Positions 50,784 to 59,781 of a DNA stretch of 64,000 nt are shown here, piece after piece. Under the pieces are notes generated by a model. The model was given only the letters and a program-made list of their open reading frames with translations. It made no database searches and was not told the origin of the DNA. The stretch's first letter is position 1. Every line of letters starts with the position of its first letter. The DNA is from Gp7-AA10 sp035636095 (GTDB lineage: Bacteria; Acidobacteriota; Thermoanaerobaculia; Gp7-AA8), in NCBI GenBank assembly GCA_035636095.1, contig DASPZU010000047.1, forward strand, positions 1 to 64,000, in the 5' to 3' direction. The translations under genes were made by a program, and so were the position numbers.

Positions 50784-52046
50784 ATGTCGTTAGACCGCGG
50801 CAGGCTATTGCGCTGGTTTCGGGAAGGACGGGCCCGCTCGCGGGAAGTCTTCGCCATTCCGAAGCCCGAGTGCTACTACGACCGACCGATCCCGCTTCGC
50901 AATCCGATTGTTTTCTACGAAGGCCATCTGCCGGCATTCACCGTCAACACGCTCATCAAGCTCTCGCTCAGGCAACCGGGCGTCGACGCCGGCTACGAGG
51001 TCCTGTTCGAGCGCGGCATCGATCCAGACAGCATCGACGCCGCGAACCCCACGTCGAGTCAATGGCCGTCACGCCGATGCGTGCAGGAGTACGGCGCCAG
51101 GGCCGACGCGCTCATCGAGCAGGCTTTGCTCGAGGGAGCAATCGAAGACGACGGTGGCGAGGCTGCCATCGCGATCCTCGAGCACGAGCAGATGCATCAG
51201 GAAACGCTGCTGTACATGTTCCATGAGATGCCGTACGACAAGAAGATCGCGCGAAAGCCGCTGGGCCCCTCACCCCGTCCCTCTCCCCGCGAGCGGGGAG
51301 AGGGTGGCGCGGAGCGCCGGGTGAGGGGCGTCCAAATCCCCGCCGGAATCGCGACCATAGGAAATGACGGCGGCTTTGGCTGGGACAACGAGTTTCCGGC
51401 GCATCGCGTCGAGGTTCCGGCATTCGAGATCGATCGGCACAACGTAACAAATGGTCAATATCTTGACTATATGAAGGCGACGGGAGCGCAGCCACCGCAC
51501 TTCTGGACCATGCGCGACGGCGGTTGGTATTGGCGCGGCATGTTCGCGCTGATTCCGCTTCCGCTCGACGCGCCGGTGTACGCGACGTATGAGCAGGCGG
51601 ACGCGTACGCGCGATGGCGCGGCAGACAAGTGCCGAGCGAAGCGCAGTATCACCGCGCGGCATTCGGCACTCCGTCGGGCGACGAGCGACGCTACCCATG
51701 GGGCGACGAGCAGCCCGACGCGACCCGCGGCAATTTCGCTTTCGCGAATTGGGATCCCGTGCCGGTCGGTTCGTATCCCGCCGGCGCGAGCGCTTGGGGA
51801 GTCCATGACCTGGTCGGCAACGGCTGGGAATGGACCTCGACAGTGTTCGCCGGTTTTGAAGGCTTCAGGCCGATGACTTCGTATCCGAATTACTCCGTCG
51901 ATTTTTTCGACGGTGAACACTACGTGCTGAAGGGCGGGTCACCGGCCACGGCACGCGACCTGATCCGCCGCGGTTTCCGCAACTGGTTTCGTCCGAACTA
52001 TCCGTACCTTTACGCGACTTTCCGGTGTGCGTCGTGCATTGAATGA
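50784..52046 (+). CDS. EgtB-like non-haem iron sulfoxide synthase / DinB-FGE fusion protein
   Basis: 420 residues. N-terminal DinB-like helical domain with His48 (EGHLP), His134 and His138 (LEHEQMHQETL), matching the EgtB iron triad. The C-terminal formylglycine-generating-enzyme-like domain has YPWGDEQPD and DLVGNGWEWTSTVFAGF. EgtB joins Cys or gamma-Glu-Cys to hercynine in ergothioneine synthesis. No EgtD methyltransferase is adjacent, so ergothioneine is unproven. Residues ~161-182 are encoded by a 63-bp palindromic repeat inserted in frame in the interdomain linker. Confidence 0.85.
   Translation: MSLDRGRLLRWFREGRARSREVFAIPKPECYYDRPIPLRNPIVFYEGHLPAFTVNTLIKLSLRQPGVDAGYEVLFERGIDPDSIDAANPTSSQWPSRRCVQEYGARADALIEQALLEGAIEDDGGEAAIAILEHEQMHQETLLYMFHEMPYDKKIARKPLGPSPRPSPRERGEGGAERRVRGVQIPAGIATIGNDGGFGWDNEFPAHRVEVPAFEIDRHNVTNGQYLDYMKATGAQPPHFWTMRDGGWYWRGMFALIPLPLDAPVYATYEQADAYARWRGRQVPSEAQYHRAAFGTPSGDERRYPWGDEQPDATRGNFAFANWDPVPVGSYPAGASAWGVHDLVGNGWEWTSTVFAGFEGFRPMTSYPNYSVDFFDGEHYVLKGGSPATARDLIRRGFRNWFRPNYPYLYATFRCASCIE
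51266..51328. repeat. CCCCTCACCC palindromic repeat (copy 2) inside the egtB-like gene
   Basis: CCCCTCACCC (51266-51275) and GGGTGAGGGG (51319-51328) flank an inner CTCTCCCC/GGGGAGAG stem. Its length is 63 bp, exactly 21 codons, so the frame is kept. It encodes a Pro/Arg/Gly-rich linker between the DinB-like and FGE-like domains. Confidence 0.88.
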
Positions 52047-52681
52047 CGTGCATGGAAACGAAAATCTACAAACCTCAGCAGTTCAATCTCAGCGGACTGA
52101 TCGGCATCTCCGACAAAACGCTCGAGATGCATTTCAAGCTGTACGAAGGCTATGTCAAGGCGACCAATGAGCTGACAGAGCGGATCGCGGCAATCCTCGC
52201 CGACGGGCAGGTCGACAAGGAAGAAATGCCCGCCTACTCCGAGCTGACCCGCCGCCTTGGCTTCGAATACAACGGCATGGTGCTTCACGAGTACTACTTC
52301 GGAAACATGAAGAAGGGCGGGGGCGGTGACGCCGCACGCGGGTCACAATTCCGCGGCGCGGTCGAGCAGACCTTCCCGAGCTACGAGATCTGGCGCACCG
52401 ACTTCGTCAGCGTCGGAAAAATGCGCGGCGTCGGCTGGGCGATCTGCTATCTCGATCCGAAAACCGGACTGGTGTCGAATCACTGGATCGAGCTGCATGA
52501 GACCGGCAACGTCGCCGGCTTCGTTCCGCTGGTGGTGATGGACGTCTGGGAGCACGCGTTCCTGCTCGACTACAAGCCCGCAGATCGGCCGAAATACATC
52601 GACGCGTTCCTGGCCAATGTCGACTGGAAAGTCGTGGAGCACCGCTTCCAGGCGGTTCACGTTACGGCTGAAGCGCGTTGA
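52043..52681 (+). CDS. Fe/Mn-family superoxide dismutase
   Basis: 212 residues. Metal ligands visible: His30 (EMHFKLYEGYV), His82 (LHEYYFGNM), Asp167 and His171 (VVMDVWEHAFLLDY). The cytosolic enzyme turns superoxide into peroxide and oxygen. The middle (VSVGKMRGVGWAICYLDPKT) diverges from the classic Fe-SOD, as in the longer environmental SodFM group. ATG overlaps the stop of the EgtB-like gene, linking the two in oxidative-stress defence. Metal preference cannot be read. Confidence 0.88.
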   Translation: MTCMETKIYKPQQFNLSGLIGISDKTLEMHFKLYEGYVKATNELTERIAAILADGQVDKEEMPAYSELTRRLGFEYNGMVLHEYYFGNMKKGGGGDAARGSQFRGAVEQTFPSYEIWRTDFVSVGKMRGVGWAICYLDPKTGLVSNHWIELHETGNVAGFVPLVVMDVWEHAFLLDYKPADRPKYIDAFLANVDWKVVEHRFQAVHVTAEAR

Positions 52682-52685
52682 CTTC

Positions 52686-52695
52686 GTCATCCTGA
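52686..52695. repeat. Single arm of the GTCATCCTGA repeat (copy 3, partial)
   Basis: GTCATCCTGA lies between the convergent superoxide dismutase and GH18-GT2 fusion genes. It supplies the stop of the fusion gene on the minus strand. The second arm is missing; only CGTCA-TCC-TGACG remains palindromic. Confidence 0.6.
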
Positions 52696-55600
52696 CGTAA
52701 CGGGCTCGGGCTCGGAAACCAACTCGACTGTTCCCTTGCGGTCGAGTTTCCCCCAGCCCGTACGGATGCCTGAAACCGCCGTCTTGAGCGATTTCAGCAG
52801 GACGGCGTACATCAACTGGCGGTAGAGGAAGCGCTGCCAGAACAGCCAGATGAGGACGCGGCCGTCTTCGCGATCGAGCTTGAACGCGACTGCCGATCCG
52901 ATCAACTCGACCACGAAGAAGAACGCGTACATGAAGCCGATGACGTAAAGCGACGCCAGCGCCTGCGGCAGCGGTTGCCAGTCTGATGTCAGCGTTCCGC
53001 GCCACCACCACGTTCCGAGGACTCTGGTGATCGTGAAGAAGATCTGCAGATCGATCAGCGGGGAAAGCGCCTGAAACAGGACCTGGAACAGCCACATCGA
53101 GGGCAACATCACCGTACCGAACCATCCGTAGTGGCCCAGAGCCCGCCGATGTTTGCAGAGTGACTGCAGCGTACCGAAAGCCCAGCGGAAACGCTGGCGG
53201 AACAGCGCGGCGAAGCTGTCGGGAACTTCGGTGTAGCCGATGGCGTCGTTATCGGTCTCGATCCGCCATCCATTGCGGCGGATCCGCCAGGTCAGGTCCA
53301 TGTCCTCGGCCATCGTGTCGGTTGTGTATCCGCCCGCCTGAAGGATCGCGTCGCGCCGCCACGCCCCCACCGCGCCCGGCACGACCGTGACGGAATTGAT
53401 CACGGAGTATGCGCCGCGGTCGAGATTCTGACTGGTGATGTACTCGATTGACTGCCAGTACGTCAGCGGATTGATGCGATTGCCGACTTTGACGTTTCCG
53501 GCAACTGCGCCGACCCTGGCGTCCGCGAAATGACGGACCAGGTTCGCGATGGTGTGCCTCGCGAAGATCGTGTCGGCGTCGAGCGCGATGATGATCTCGC
53601 CGGCCGCCTCTGCAATTCCGCGATTCAGCGCCGACGCCTTGCCGCCGTTTTCCTGCCGCAGAAGCCGGATCTTCGGATGACCGGCGAAATCGCGGAGCAC
53701 CTCGGTCGATGTGCCGTCGGTCGATCCGTCGTCGACCACGATGATGTCGAGCGGCTCGTACCGATTCGCGAGAACCGCGCGGATCGTCCGCGTGATGACT
53801 TTCGCTTCGTTGAAGGCCGCGATCACGACGCTGACTGCCGGCCGGTAGGCGTCGTCGAACTTCGCCTGCCGCGATTTGACCTTCGCGATCAGCGCCAGCA
53901 CCGTCACGAAAAAAACGCGGGCGGCACCCAGGACGATGGCGGTGAGGAAGGCGATGCTCAGGAACAGCTCGAACAGGTAAATCGCTTCGAAGACGACTCG
54001 GTCGTTCGCCAGCAGCAGCTTGTCCTTCGGCTGGATGGGTGGATTAACGTCGTCGCGTGTCTTGCCGAGGAGCTGCGAGACCGTGACGAAGGTGTGGCCG
54101 CGCTTCCTGAGCTCGGTGATGAGCAGCGGAATCAGCTTGACGGTTTCGCTGCGATCGCCGCCTCCGTCGTGGAGAAGAATGCTGCTGCCGTGCTCGGTCT
54201 TGAGCTGCATCAGGACAGACTGCAACATCTCATCAGCGGTGCGATGCTTGACCGACCCGTTGACAAGTTCCTGCGTGTTCCAATCCTGCGGATCGACGAA
54301 CTCGAGCACCGTGATGTAGTGCATATCCGACGCACGCTTGATGGGCAGCACTTCCTCTAGGGTCGTCGGCTCGGCGTCGGCGTTGTAGGGCGGACGGAAA
54401 AGCAAGGTCGAGCGGTGCAGCAGACTTTGAAAGACACGTTGGGTAGCGGTCAGCTCCAGTTTCGCCTGCTGCTCGGAAACCGCACCAATGTTCGGATGCG
54501 TGAAGGTGTGGTTTCCGATTTCGTGGCCCTCGTTCCAGATGCGCCGCACCAGATTCGGATAGCGCTCCGCGTTCTGCCCGATGAGGAAAAACGTGGCTTT
54601 GACGTTTTCGCGCTGCAGCTCATCGAGCATCTCGGCCGTGTACGGGTCGGCAGGCCCATCATCGATCGTCAGAGCGATCATCTTGGGCTGGAATCCGCTC
54701 CGGCTGATGACGTAGGACTTCGGGAAGAGGTGATACGACTCGTCGAGGATCAGGCCGGTGCCGGGATCGATTTCGAGCGAGCGCGATCCGTCGACCGGGT
54801 TCGAGTAGACGCGCGCGATTTCGCCTTCGCCTTCGAAGTCGACGTCGTACGGAAAATGAACTTTTTTCAGATAGCCCACGCTCGGCGGGCTGGTGAGCGT
54901 GTGGCGATCGATGACGTCCCACAGCGACGGATCGGTGGATCCCAGGACCCAGACGGCCACGCTGTGGACGCCGCGGTTCCGCGCGATCATCCACTGATTG
55001 GCGGCCGTTACGGCGTCGAGAAACCAGACCTCGTGGTGCTTGCCGGCGTCATCGTCGTACCAGAACGTCGGATTGAGCGTGTGATCGTCGAAGTCGACGA
55101 TCTGCTCCGGCGTTTCGCCGTCGCGGTACTTTTCCGCCGTGATGAGGGCGGACTGATAGTTGAGCGGGTCCGCCCAGTCGCGACCTTCCTCCCAGTCATA
55201 GGCGTAGTTCGCAAGGCCGAGCACGAGCTTCTCGGGAGGAATATCCCGGAGTGCATGATCGAGAACGCCGCGATACCACCCGATGGAAGCGATCGGGCCG
55301 GGCGTCTTCGTCCCCGAGCCGTGTTCGTCGTACGCCATCACGACGACGTAGTCGCAGATCGCCGACGCCTCACGCCAATCGATGTCGTGTCCCGCTTCCA
55401 GATCAGCGCTGACGACCAGGTGATATTGCGCAAATGAACCTTTCAAGCGCCGCAGGAAAGGTAGATACAGCGATCGATCGGGGTCGGGGATGTTTTCGAA
55501 GTCGACATTGATCCCCTGAAAGTTGTTCATGAGGACCCACTGCCGCAATTTGAAGATGATGTCGGCCTGAATCGCGGGATCGTTGAGCAGAATGTGGACG

Positions 55601-56175
55601 CGCTTCGAGTCGAAGTCGCTCATTTGCGCGTTGCTGAACACCGGCACGATGTTGAGATTGTTTTCGCGCGCGATTCGCAGCACGTCGTTGTTGTGTGGAA
55701 CCAAGGCTGGGTCCCAGTCGTGAAAGTCGAGACCCTTCGCATCTTCCTGCAGGTGGACCCATGACGGCATCAGATGCGTCATGTGGCTGGCGTTGGCCTT
55801 CAGCGAGTGGAGTCCCGTTTCCAGCCACGGAGCGTAGAACGCGGCCACCATGTTGCTGCCCGTGATGAGCGGCTTGGCGGATCGAGCCAGATGGACCTGA
55901 TTGTCGCGTTGGATCTGGTCCAGAAGCTTCTTGCGCTCCTGCTTGGCCACAAACAACTGCATCCGCGTCTGGTGCCGTGGCAGACGGAAGCTCCGGCGCA
56001 ACGTGCGTCGAATCGTCGTGATTCCTTCGATGCCCGGAAGAAACGGAATCGTGAAGAGGCTCACCAGCCACACGCTGATCGTGATGACCGCAAAGAGGCC
56101 GAACAGCGTCCCCAGTCGTTTGATCCACCACCAGCGGCGGCGGGATGGGTCGAAGAATATTGCAGCGTCGGACAT
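52687..56175 (-). CDS. Three-domain membrane protein: GH18-like, polysaccharide deacetylase, GT2 glycosyltransferase
   Basis: 1162 residues from ATG 56175. TM helix ~20-45, then a GH18-like barrel ~95-440 with FQGINVDFENIP (D-x-E core). A CE4 NodB deacetylase follows at ~470-690: LTIDDGPADPYTAEML, GHEIGNHTFTHPN, LLFRPPYN. After a TM near 735-765 comes a processive GT2 domain ~780-1010 (VVDDGSTDGTSTEV, IALDADTI, EDMDLTWRI, FRQRFRWAFGT), then several TM helices. It probably makes, deacetylates and trims an amino-sugar polymer similar to poly-GlcNAc. Unusual in joining all three activities in one chain. Confidence 0.88.
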   Translation of the reverse strand: MSDAAIFFDPSRRRWWWIKRLGTLFGLFAVITISVWLVSLFTIPFLPGIEGITTIRRTLRRSFRLPRHQTRMQLFVAKQERKKLLDQIQRDNQVHLARSAKPLITGSNMVAAFYAPWLETGLHSLKANASHMTHLMPSWVHLQEDAKGLDFHDWDPALVPHNNDVLRIARENNLNIVPVFSNAQMSDFDSKRVHILLNDPAIQADIIFKLRQWVLMNNFQGINVDFENIPDPDRSLYLPFLRRLKGSFAQYHLVVSADLEAGHDIDWREASAICDYVVVMAYDEHGSGTKTPGPIASIGWYRGVLDHALRDIPPEKLVLGLANYAYDWEEGRDWADPLNYQSALITAEKYRDGETPEQIVDFDDHTLNPTFWYDDDAGKHHEVWFLDAVTAANQWMIARNRGVHSVAVWVLGSTDPSLWDVIDRHTLTSPPSVGYLKKVHFPYDVDFEGEGEIARVYSNPVDGSRSLEIDPGTGLILDESYHLFPKSYVISRSGFQPKMIALTIDDGPADPYTAEMLDELQRENVKATFFLIGQNAERYPNLVRRIWNEGHEIGNHTFTHPNIGAVSEQQAKLELTATQRVFQSLLHRSTLLFRPPYNADAEPTTLEEVLPIKRASDMHYITVLEFVDPQDWNTQELVNGSVKHRTADEMLQSVLMQLKTEHGSSILLHDGGGDRSETVKLIPLLITELRKRGHTFVTVSQLLGKTRDDVNPPIQPKDKLLLANDRVVFEAIYLFELFLSIAFLTAIVLGAARVFFVTVLALIAKVKSRQAKFDDAYRPAVSVVIAAFNEAKVITRTIRAVLANRYEPLDIIVVDDGSTDGTSTEVLRDFAGHPKIRLLRQENGGKASALNRGIAEAAGEIIIALDADTIFARHTIANLVRHFADARVGAVAGNVKVGNRINPLTYWQSIEYITSQNLDRGAYSVINSVTVVPGAVGAWRRDAILQAGGYTTDTMAEDMDLTWRIRRNGWRIETDNDAIGYTEVPDSFAALFRQRFRWAFGTLQSLCKHRRALGHYGWFGTVMLPSMWLFQVLFQALSPLIDLQIFFTITRVLGTWWWRGTLTSDWQPLPQALASLYVIGFMYAFFFVVELIGSAVAFKLDREDGRVLIWLFWQRFLYRQLMYAVLLKSLKTAVSGIRTGWGKLDRKGTVELVSEPEPVTSG

Positions 56176-56246
56176 GGGTTGAGCGAGGGGGCGATGATAC
56201 AGAACCGGCGCAACCCCACACCCCTTCCCACGTAGACACCTTACTA

Positions 56247-57155
56247 ATGGACAGTCCGGCCATTGAGGTCCTTGGTCTCCGAAAGGTTTATCGAACATCG
56301 GTAATCCGCGGCCGGATCACCGCGCTCGACGGCATCGACCTCTCCGTTCCGCAAGGCCAGCTTTTCGGCCTCCTGGGGCCCAACGGCGCCGGCAAGACCA
56401 CTACGGTCAAGATCCTGCTGGGGCTCACTCGGGCGACCGCGGGGACGGCGCGGATTTCGGGGTTGCCGGTTTCGGACCCTGAAAGCCGCCGCCGCGCTGG
56501 CTATCTCCCGGAGGGACACAAGATTCCGGGATATCTGACGGCACGGCAGACGCTGTCGATTTTCGGCCGGATGTCGGGACTCGATTCGGCTGTCATCAAG
56601 CGCCGCAGCATCGAGCTCCTCGAAAAGCTCAATATCGCGCAGTGGATCGACGTCCGCGTCAAGAAGTTCTCGAAAGGGATGACGCAGCGCCTGGGGCTGG
56701 CAACCGCCCTCATCCATTCCCCAAACGTGCTCCTCCTCGATGAGCCGACCGACGGCGTCGATCCGGTCGGCCGTCGCGAGATTCGCGATCTTCTCCGCGA
56801 TGAAGCGAAAAACGGGACGGCGATTCTCGTGAATTCGCACCTTCTCTCCGAAATCGAGATGACCTGCGATCGCGTCGCGGTGTTGCGATCGGGAAAGGTC
56901 GTCGCGGCCGGGCGGGTCGAAGAGCTCACGCGGCAGACCGCGAAGTACAAAGTGATCGCGACGGCGATCGATGATGCGTTGCTGGCGCAGTTCCATGGCC
57001 AGCGCGTGAACGGTCACGTCGAGCTTTCAATCGACGACCTGCAGCAGCTCAACGCCATGCTCGATCAGATCCGCGCTCGCGGAGGGCTGGTCAGCGAGCT
57101 CTCGCCGATGCGATCGACGCTGGAAGACGTGTTTGTCGATTTGGTGCGCGCATGA
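56247..57155 (+). CDS. ABC transporter ATP-binding protein
   Basis: 302 residues from ATG 56247. Walker A GPNGAGKTTT from residue 44, signature FSKGMTQRLGLATAL, Walker B NVLLLDEPTDGVDP and the H-loop NSHLLSE. The single-domain exporter-type ATPase with a C-terminal extension (to ~302) matches the gliding/Nod/CcmA-like ABC-2 group. No Shine-Dalgarno is visible. The TGA overlaps the permease ATG. Confidence 0.94.
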   Translation: MDSPAIEVLGLRKVYRTSVIRGRITALDGIDLSVPQGQLFGLLGPNGAGKTTTVKILLGLTRATAGTARISGLPVSDPESRRRAGYLPEGHKIPGYLTARQTLSIFGRMSGLDSAVIKRRSIELLEKLNIAQWIDVRVKKFSKGMTQRLGLATALIHSPNVLLLDEPTDGVDPVGRREIRDLLRDEAKNGTAILVNSHLLSEIEMTCDRVAVLRSGKVVAAGRVEELTRQTAKYKVIATAIDDALLAQFHGQRVNGHVELSIDDLQQLNAMLDQIRARGGLVSELSPMRSTLEDVFVDLVRA

Positions 57156-58009
57156 AAGTGCTGGTCGCCAACATCGAAGACGTGATGCGCGAAGCGGCGG
57201 CCCGCTGGACGCTCATTGCGTACTTTTTATTGTCAACTATTTTCATCATCATTTTTGCCTCGGCCATCAACCTCGACATCGTGAACGGGGCTCTCGCCGG
57301 CGCGACGCTGTTCGGCAAAGAAGTGAACATGCCGCAGGACCACACCATCAGCATCGAGCGCCTGGTACTCGGATTCGAGTCGGGGTTCTCGGTCATTCTC
57401 TATTTCTTGTGCACGTTCCTGGCGATCTTCGCCACCGCCCACCTCGTGCCGCGGATGCAGGAGAAGGGGACCGTCGATCTCTATCTTTCGCGGCCTGTGT
57501 CGCGCGTGAAGTTGCTGTTGTCTCGCTACGTTGCCGGACTGATTCTGGCGGGCAGCAACGTGTTCTACCTCATTGGATCGATCTGGCTGATCGTGATGTG
57601 GAAGACGCACGTCGTGCATCCGCGATTCTTCCTGGCCGGGGCCGTCATCATGTTCGTGATTGCGACCCTGCTGGCCTTCGCCTTCGCGGTCGGCGTCGTG
57701 ACGTCGTCGACTGCTGTTTCGATCATGGCGACCTACGGACTGTTCTTTTTCGCGATCATGCTCGTCGGTCACGAGCGGATCGCGGCCGCCCTATCCAAAG
57801 AGTGGCAGGCCTGGATGATCAATACGTTGTACTGGATCGTTCCGAAGACTGCCGAGCTGGGCCAGGCGGTCGTCGCCTATGTCGGGGGCAATCAGGTCCC
57901 CGAGCGCCTGGCTGCGGCGCTCAGTCCGATGCCATTCATCACTACCGCCGCTTTCGGCGTAGTCTGTCTTGCTGCTGCTTGCTGGTTGTTCCAACGAAAG
58001 GAGTTCTGA
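57152..58009 (+). CDS. ABC-2 type transporter permease
   Basis: 285 residues with about six membrane helices (LIAYFLLSTIFIIIFASAI, FSVILYFLCTFLAIFATAHL, AVIMFVIATLLAFAFAVGVV and others). The cytosolic loop TVDLYLSRPVSRVKLLLSRY is typical of ABC-2 permeases. It pairs with the ATPase upstream (ATGA overlap). Substrate unknown. An AT-rich run at 57223-57260 encodes the first helix. Confidence 0.9.
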   Translation: MKVLVANIEDVMREAAARWTLIAYFLLSTIFIIIFASAINLDIVNGALAGATLFGKEVNMPQDHTISIERLVLGFESGFSVILYFLCTFLAIFATAHLVPRMQEKGTVDLYLSRPVSRVKLLLSRYVAGLILAGSNVFYLIGSIWLIVMWKTHVVHPRFFLAGAVIMFVIATLLAFAFAVGVVTSSTAVSIMATYGLFFFAIMLVGHERIAAALSKEWQAWMINTLYWIVPKTAELGQAVVAYVGGNQVPERLAAALSPMPFITTAAFGVVCLAAACWLFQRKEF

Positions 58010-58010
58010 A

Positions 58011-58964
58011 ATGAGGAAACTGCTTCTTAGCTGCGCCGCGCTTCTGCTTGCTGTCCCCGTCCTCGCGAAAACGGACGCGCTGTCGCTCATCCCCAGTGAC
58101 GCCGTGACGGTTGGCGTCGTCAAGCTCGCGGAGATGCGATCGAGTCCGCTGTCCTCGATGCTGTTCGAGCAGACCGACAAGGTCAGCACCAACGGCGACG
58201 CCGAAAGGTTTCTCCGCGAAGCGGGCCTGCAGCCGACGCGCGACATCGACGTCGTGATGGTCGCCACCACGCTGCGGACGCCGCTCGGTCACGACGCCGA
58301 TGTTCTGATCGCCGCCGACGGTCGCTTCAATGCCGACCGGTTGACTCGAGCCTTGATCGAGCGCGGAGCCGAGAAGAAGACCTCGGCGCACGGCACGTAC
58401 TTCATTCTTCCCACCGAGCGTGACGATCGCAACGGCGCGGTCGCATTTCCTGACTCGCATCTCGCGATCATCGGCAGCGAAAACGCCGTCGTGGACGCAC
58501 TGGCGGCGCGCGATTCGGGCGGAACGTCGTTCATGTCTGCCGGCGGCCTCGCCCGCGACCTCGGACGCATCGATCGCAACGCGACTGCCTGGGCGATCGT
58601 CGACGTCGCGCGCGCGAAGCGTTTCGCGGATGGACCGCATGTCTCGGGAAAATCAGCCCCTGGCGCTGCGCTGAACAGCGCTCTACGGACCGTGACCACA
58701 GTCGCGCTATGGGCGACAGATAGCGGCGATGCGTTGAAGCTCGGCGCGTTCGGATTATCGAATGACCCCGAGACGCTGCAGCTCGTCGAAGACACCCTTC
58801 GCGGCGCGCTTTCGGCAATGCGTCTCGCAGTCCAGGACAAACAGCCGGATCTGGTCAGCGTCCTTCGCCGATTCAACGTCTCGCGCACGGACGACTCGGT
58901 GACGATTTCCGGCAGCGTTCCCGCGGCCAAGTTCCGCGAATACGTGGGCAGGCAGGCGCGGTAG
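58011..58964 (+). CDS. Exported protein of unknown function linked to the ABC transporter
   Basis: 317 residues. Signal peptide RKLLLSCAALLLAVPVLAK. Mature part with SLIPSDAVTVGVVKLAEMRS and DSHLAIIGSENAVVDALAAR. It resembles a group of periplasmic hypothetical proteins with repeated alpha/beta units (DUF3352-like); I am not certain of the family. It begins 1 nt after the permease stop, with GGAG 8 nt before the ATG, so it belongs to the ABC operon. Confidence 0.75.
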   Translation: MRKLLLSCAALLLAVPVLAKTDALSLIPSDAVTVGVVKLAEMRSSPLSSMLFEQTDKVSTNGDAERFLREAGLQPTRDIDVVMVATTLRTPLGHDADVLIAADGRFNADRLTRALIERGAEKKTSAHGTYFILPTERDDRNGAVAFPDSHLAIIGSENAVVDALAARDSGGTSFMSAGGLARDLGRIDRNATAWAIVDVARAKRFADGPHVSGKSAPGAALNSALRTVTTVALWATDSGDALKLGAFGLSNDPETLQLVEDTLRGALSAMRLAVQDKQPDLVSVLRRFNVSRTDDSVTISGSVPAAKFREYVGRQAR

Positions 58965-58969
58965 AGCGG

Positions 58970-59046
58970 CCCCTCACCCGGCCTTCGGCGATTGCAGATC
59001 CCTCTCCCGCTTGCGGGAGAGGGTGCCGCGAAGCGGCGGGTGAGGG
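58970..59046. repeat. CCCCTCACCC palindromic repeat (copy 3)
   Basis: CCCCTCACCC (58970-58979) with GGGTGAGGG (59038-59046), and an inner CTCTCCCGC/GCGGGAGAG stem. It lies between the convergent ABC-operon protein and esterase genes and abuts the esterase stop codon. Confidence 0.88.
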
Positions 59047-59754
59047 TCACACAAACCTTCGCAGATGTTCGCGCCACCACGGCCAGTCGTGGCCGAACAC
59101 TCCGCCCCAGATTTCGGAGTGATTCGGGATTCCCTTCGACCACAGCAGCTCCGAGAGCTCGCGATTCTTCTGCACCAGCGTGTCGTGCTCGCCGGTCGCG
59201 ATGACCCATCCGACGCGCGATAGTTTCCCGACCCATTCGCCATTTATGTTCGGAAGGTAGGCGGTCGGGCAATTGAAATAGCAGTTGTTGTCCCAGTAGC
59301 CGTCGAGAAATTGATGGATGTCGTAAAGACCTGAGAAGCAGATCGCGCGACTGACCAGATCGGGGTAGCGGCCGGCCAGATTCGCCGCGTGGTACGCGCC
59401 GAAACTCGCGCCGTAGACGACCAGATCTCCGCGCTGTGCCCGATTGAAAGTGTAAGGAATCATCTCGTTGCGCAGGTACGAGTCGTACTGCGCGTGCCGC
59501 GCGGCGCGGATGCCAGGATGCACGTGGCGGTTGTACCAGCTCTCGTTGTCGACGGAATCGACGCACACGAGCTGGATGGTGCCGGCATCGACTTTGTCGG
59601 CGAGCGAGTCGGTGAGTTTGAAGTCCTCGTTCTCGAAAAAACGGCCGCCGGAGGTAGGAAAGAGCATCAGGGGGCGGCCGAATTTACCGAACCACAAATA
59701 CTCCATCTCCCGGCCCAGTGAAGGGCTCCACCACTTGCCGTACTCCCGATACAT
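59047..59754 (-). CDS. Alpha/beta-hydrolase esterase (esterase-D-like)
   Basis: 235 residues. Nucleophile elbow GASFGAYHA, probable Asp in ATGEHDTL, and catalytic His in GVFGHDWPWW. No signal peptide, so cytosolic. It is divergent from the ATP-grasp gene with only 27 nt between and overlapping -10-like boxes, so the two are probably co-regulated. It may remove a protecting ester or tailor the product of the amidoligase cluster (inference). Confidence 0.88.
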   Translation of the reverse strand: MYREYGKWWSPSLGREMEYLWFGKFGRPLMLFPTSGGRFFENEDFKLTDSLADKVDAGTIQLVCVDSVDNESWYNRHVHPGIRAARHAQYDSYLRNEMIPYTFNRAQRGDLVVYGASFGAYHAANLAGRYPDLVSRAICFSGLYDIHQFLDGYWDNNCYFNCPTAYLPNINGEWVGKLSRVGWVIATGEHDTLVQKNRELSELLWSKGIPNHSEIWGGVFGHDWPWWREHLRRFV

Positions 59755-59762
59755 GCGAAGAC

Positions 59763-59770
59763 TCTATACT
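59763..59770. promoter_or_regulatory. Overlapping divergent -10 boxes (esterase / ATP-grasp)
   Basis: Plus strand TATACT (59765-59770) ends 11 nt before ATG 59782. Minus strand TATAGA (59768-59763) ends 8 nt before ATG 59754. The near-symmetric core TCTATACT would serve both directions, and both mRNAs would be leaderless or nearly so. Confidence 0.45.
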
Positions 59771-59781
59771 CGCAGGCCCAT

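Noticed and set aside
44518..59046. CCCCTCACCC repeats as an insertion sequence
   Set aside because: Copies are 63-77 bp with no open frame, no target-site duplication and no transposase in the window. A small palindromic repeat fits better.
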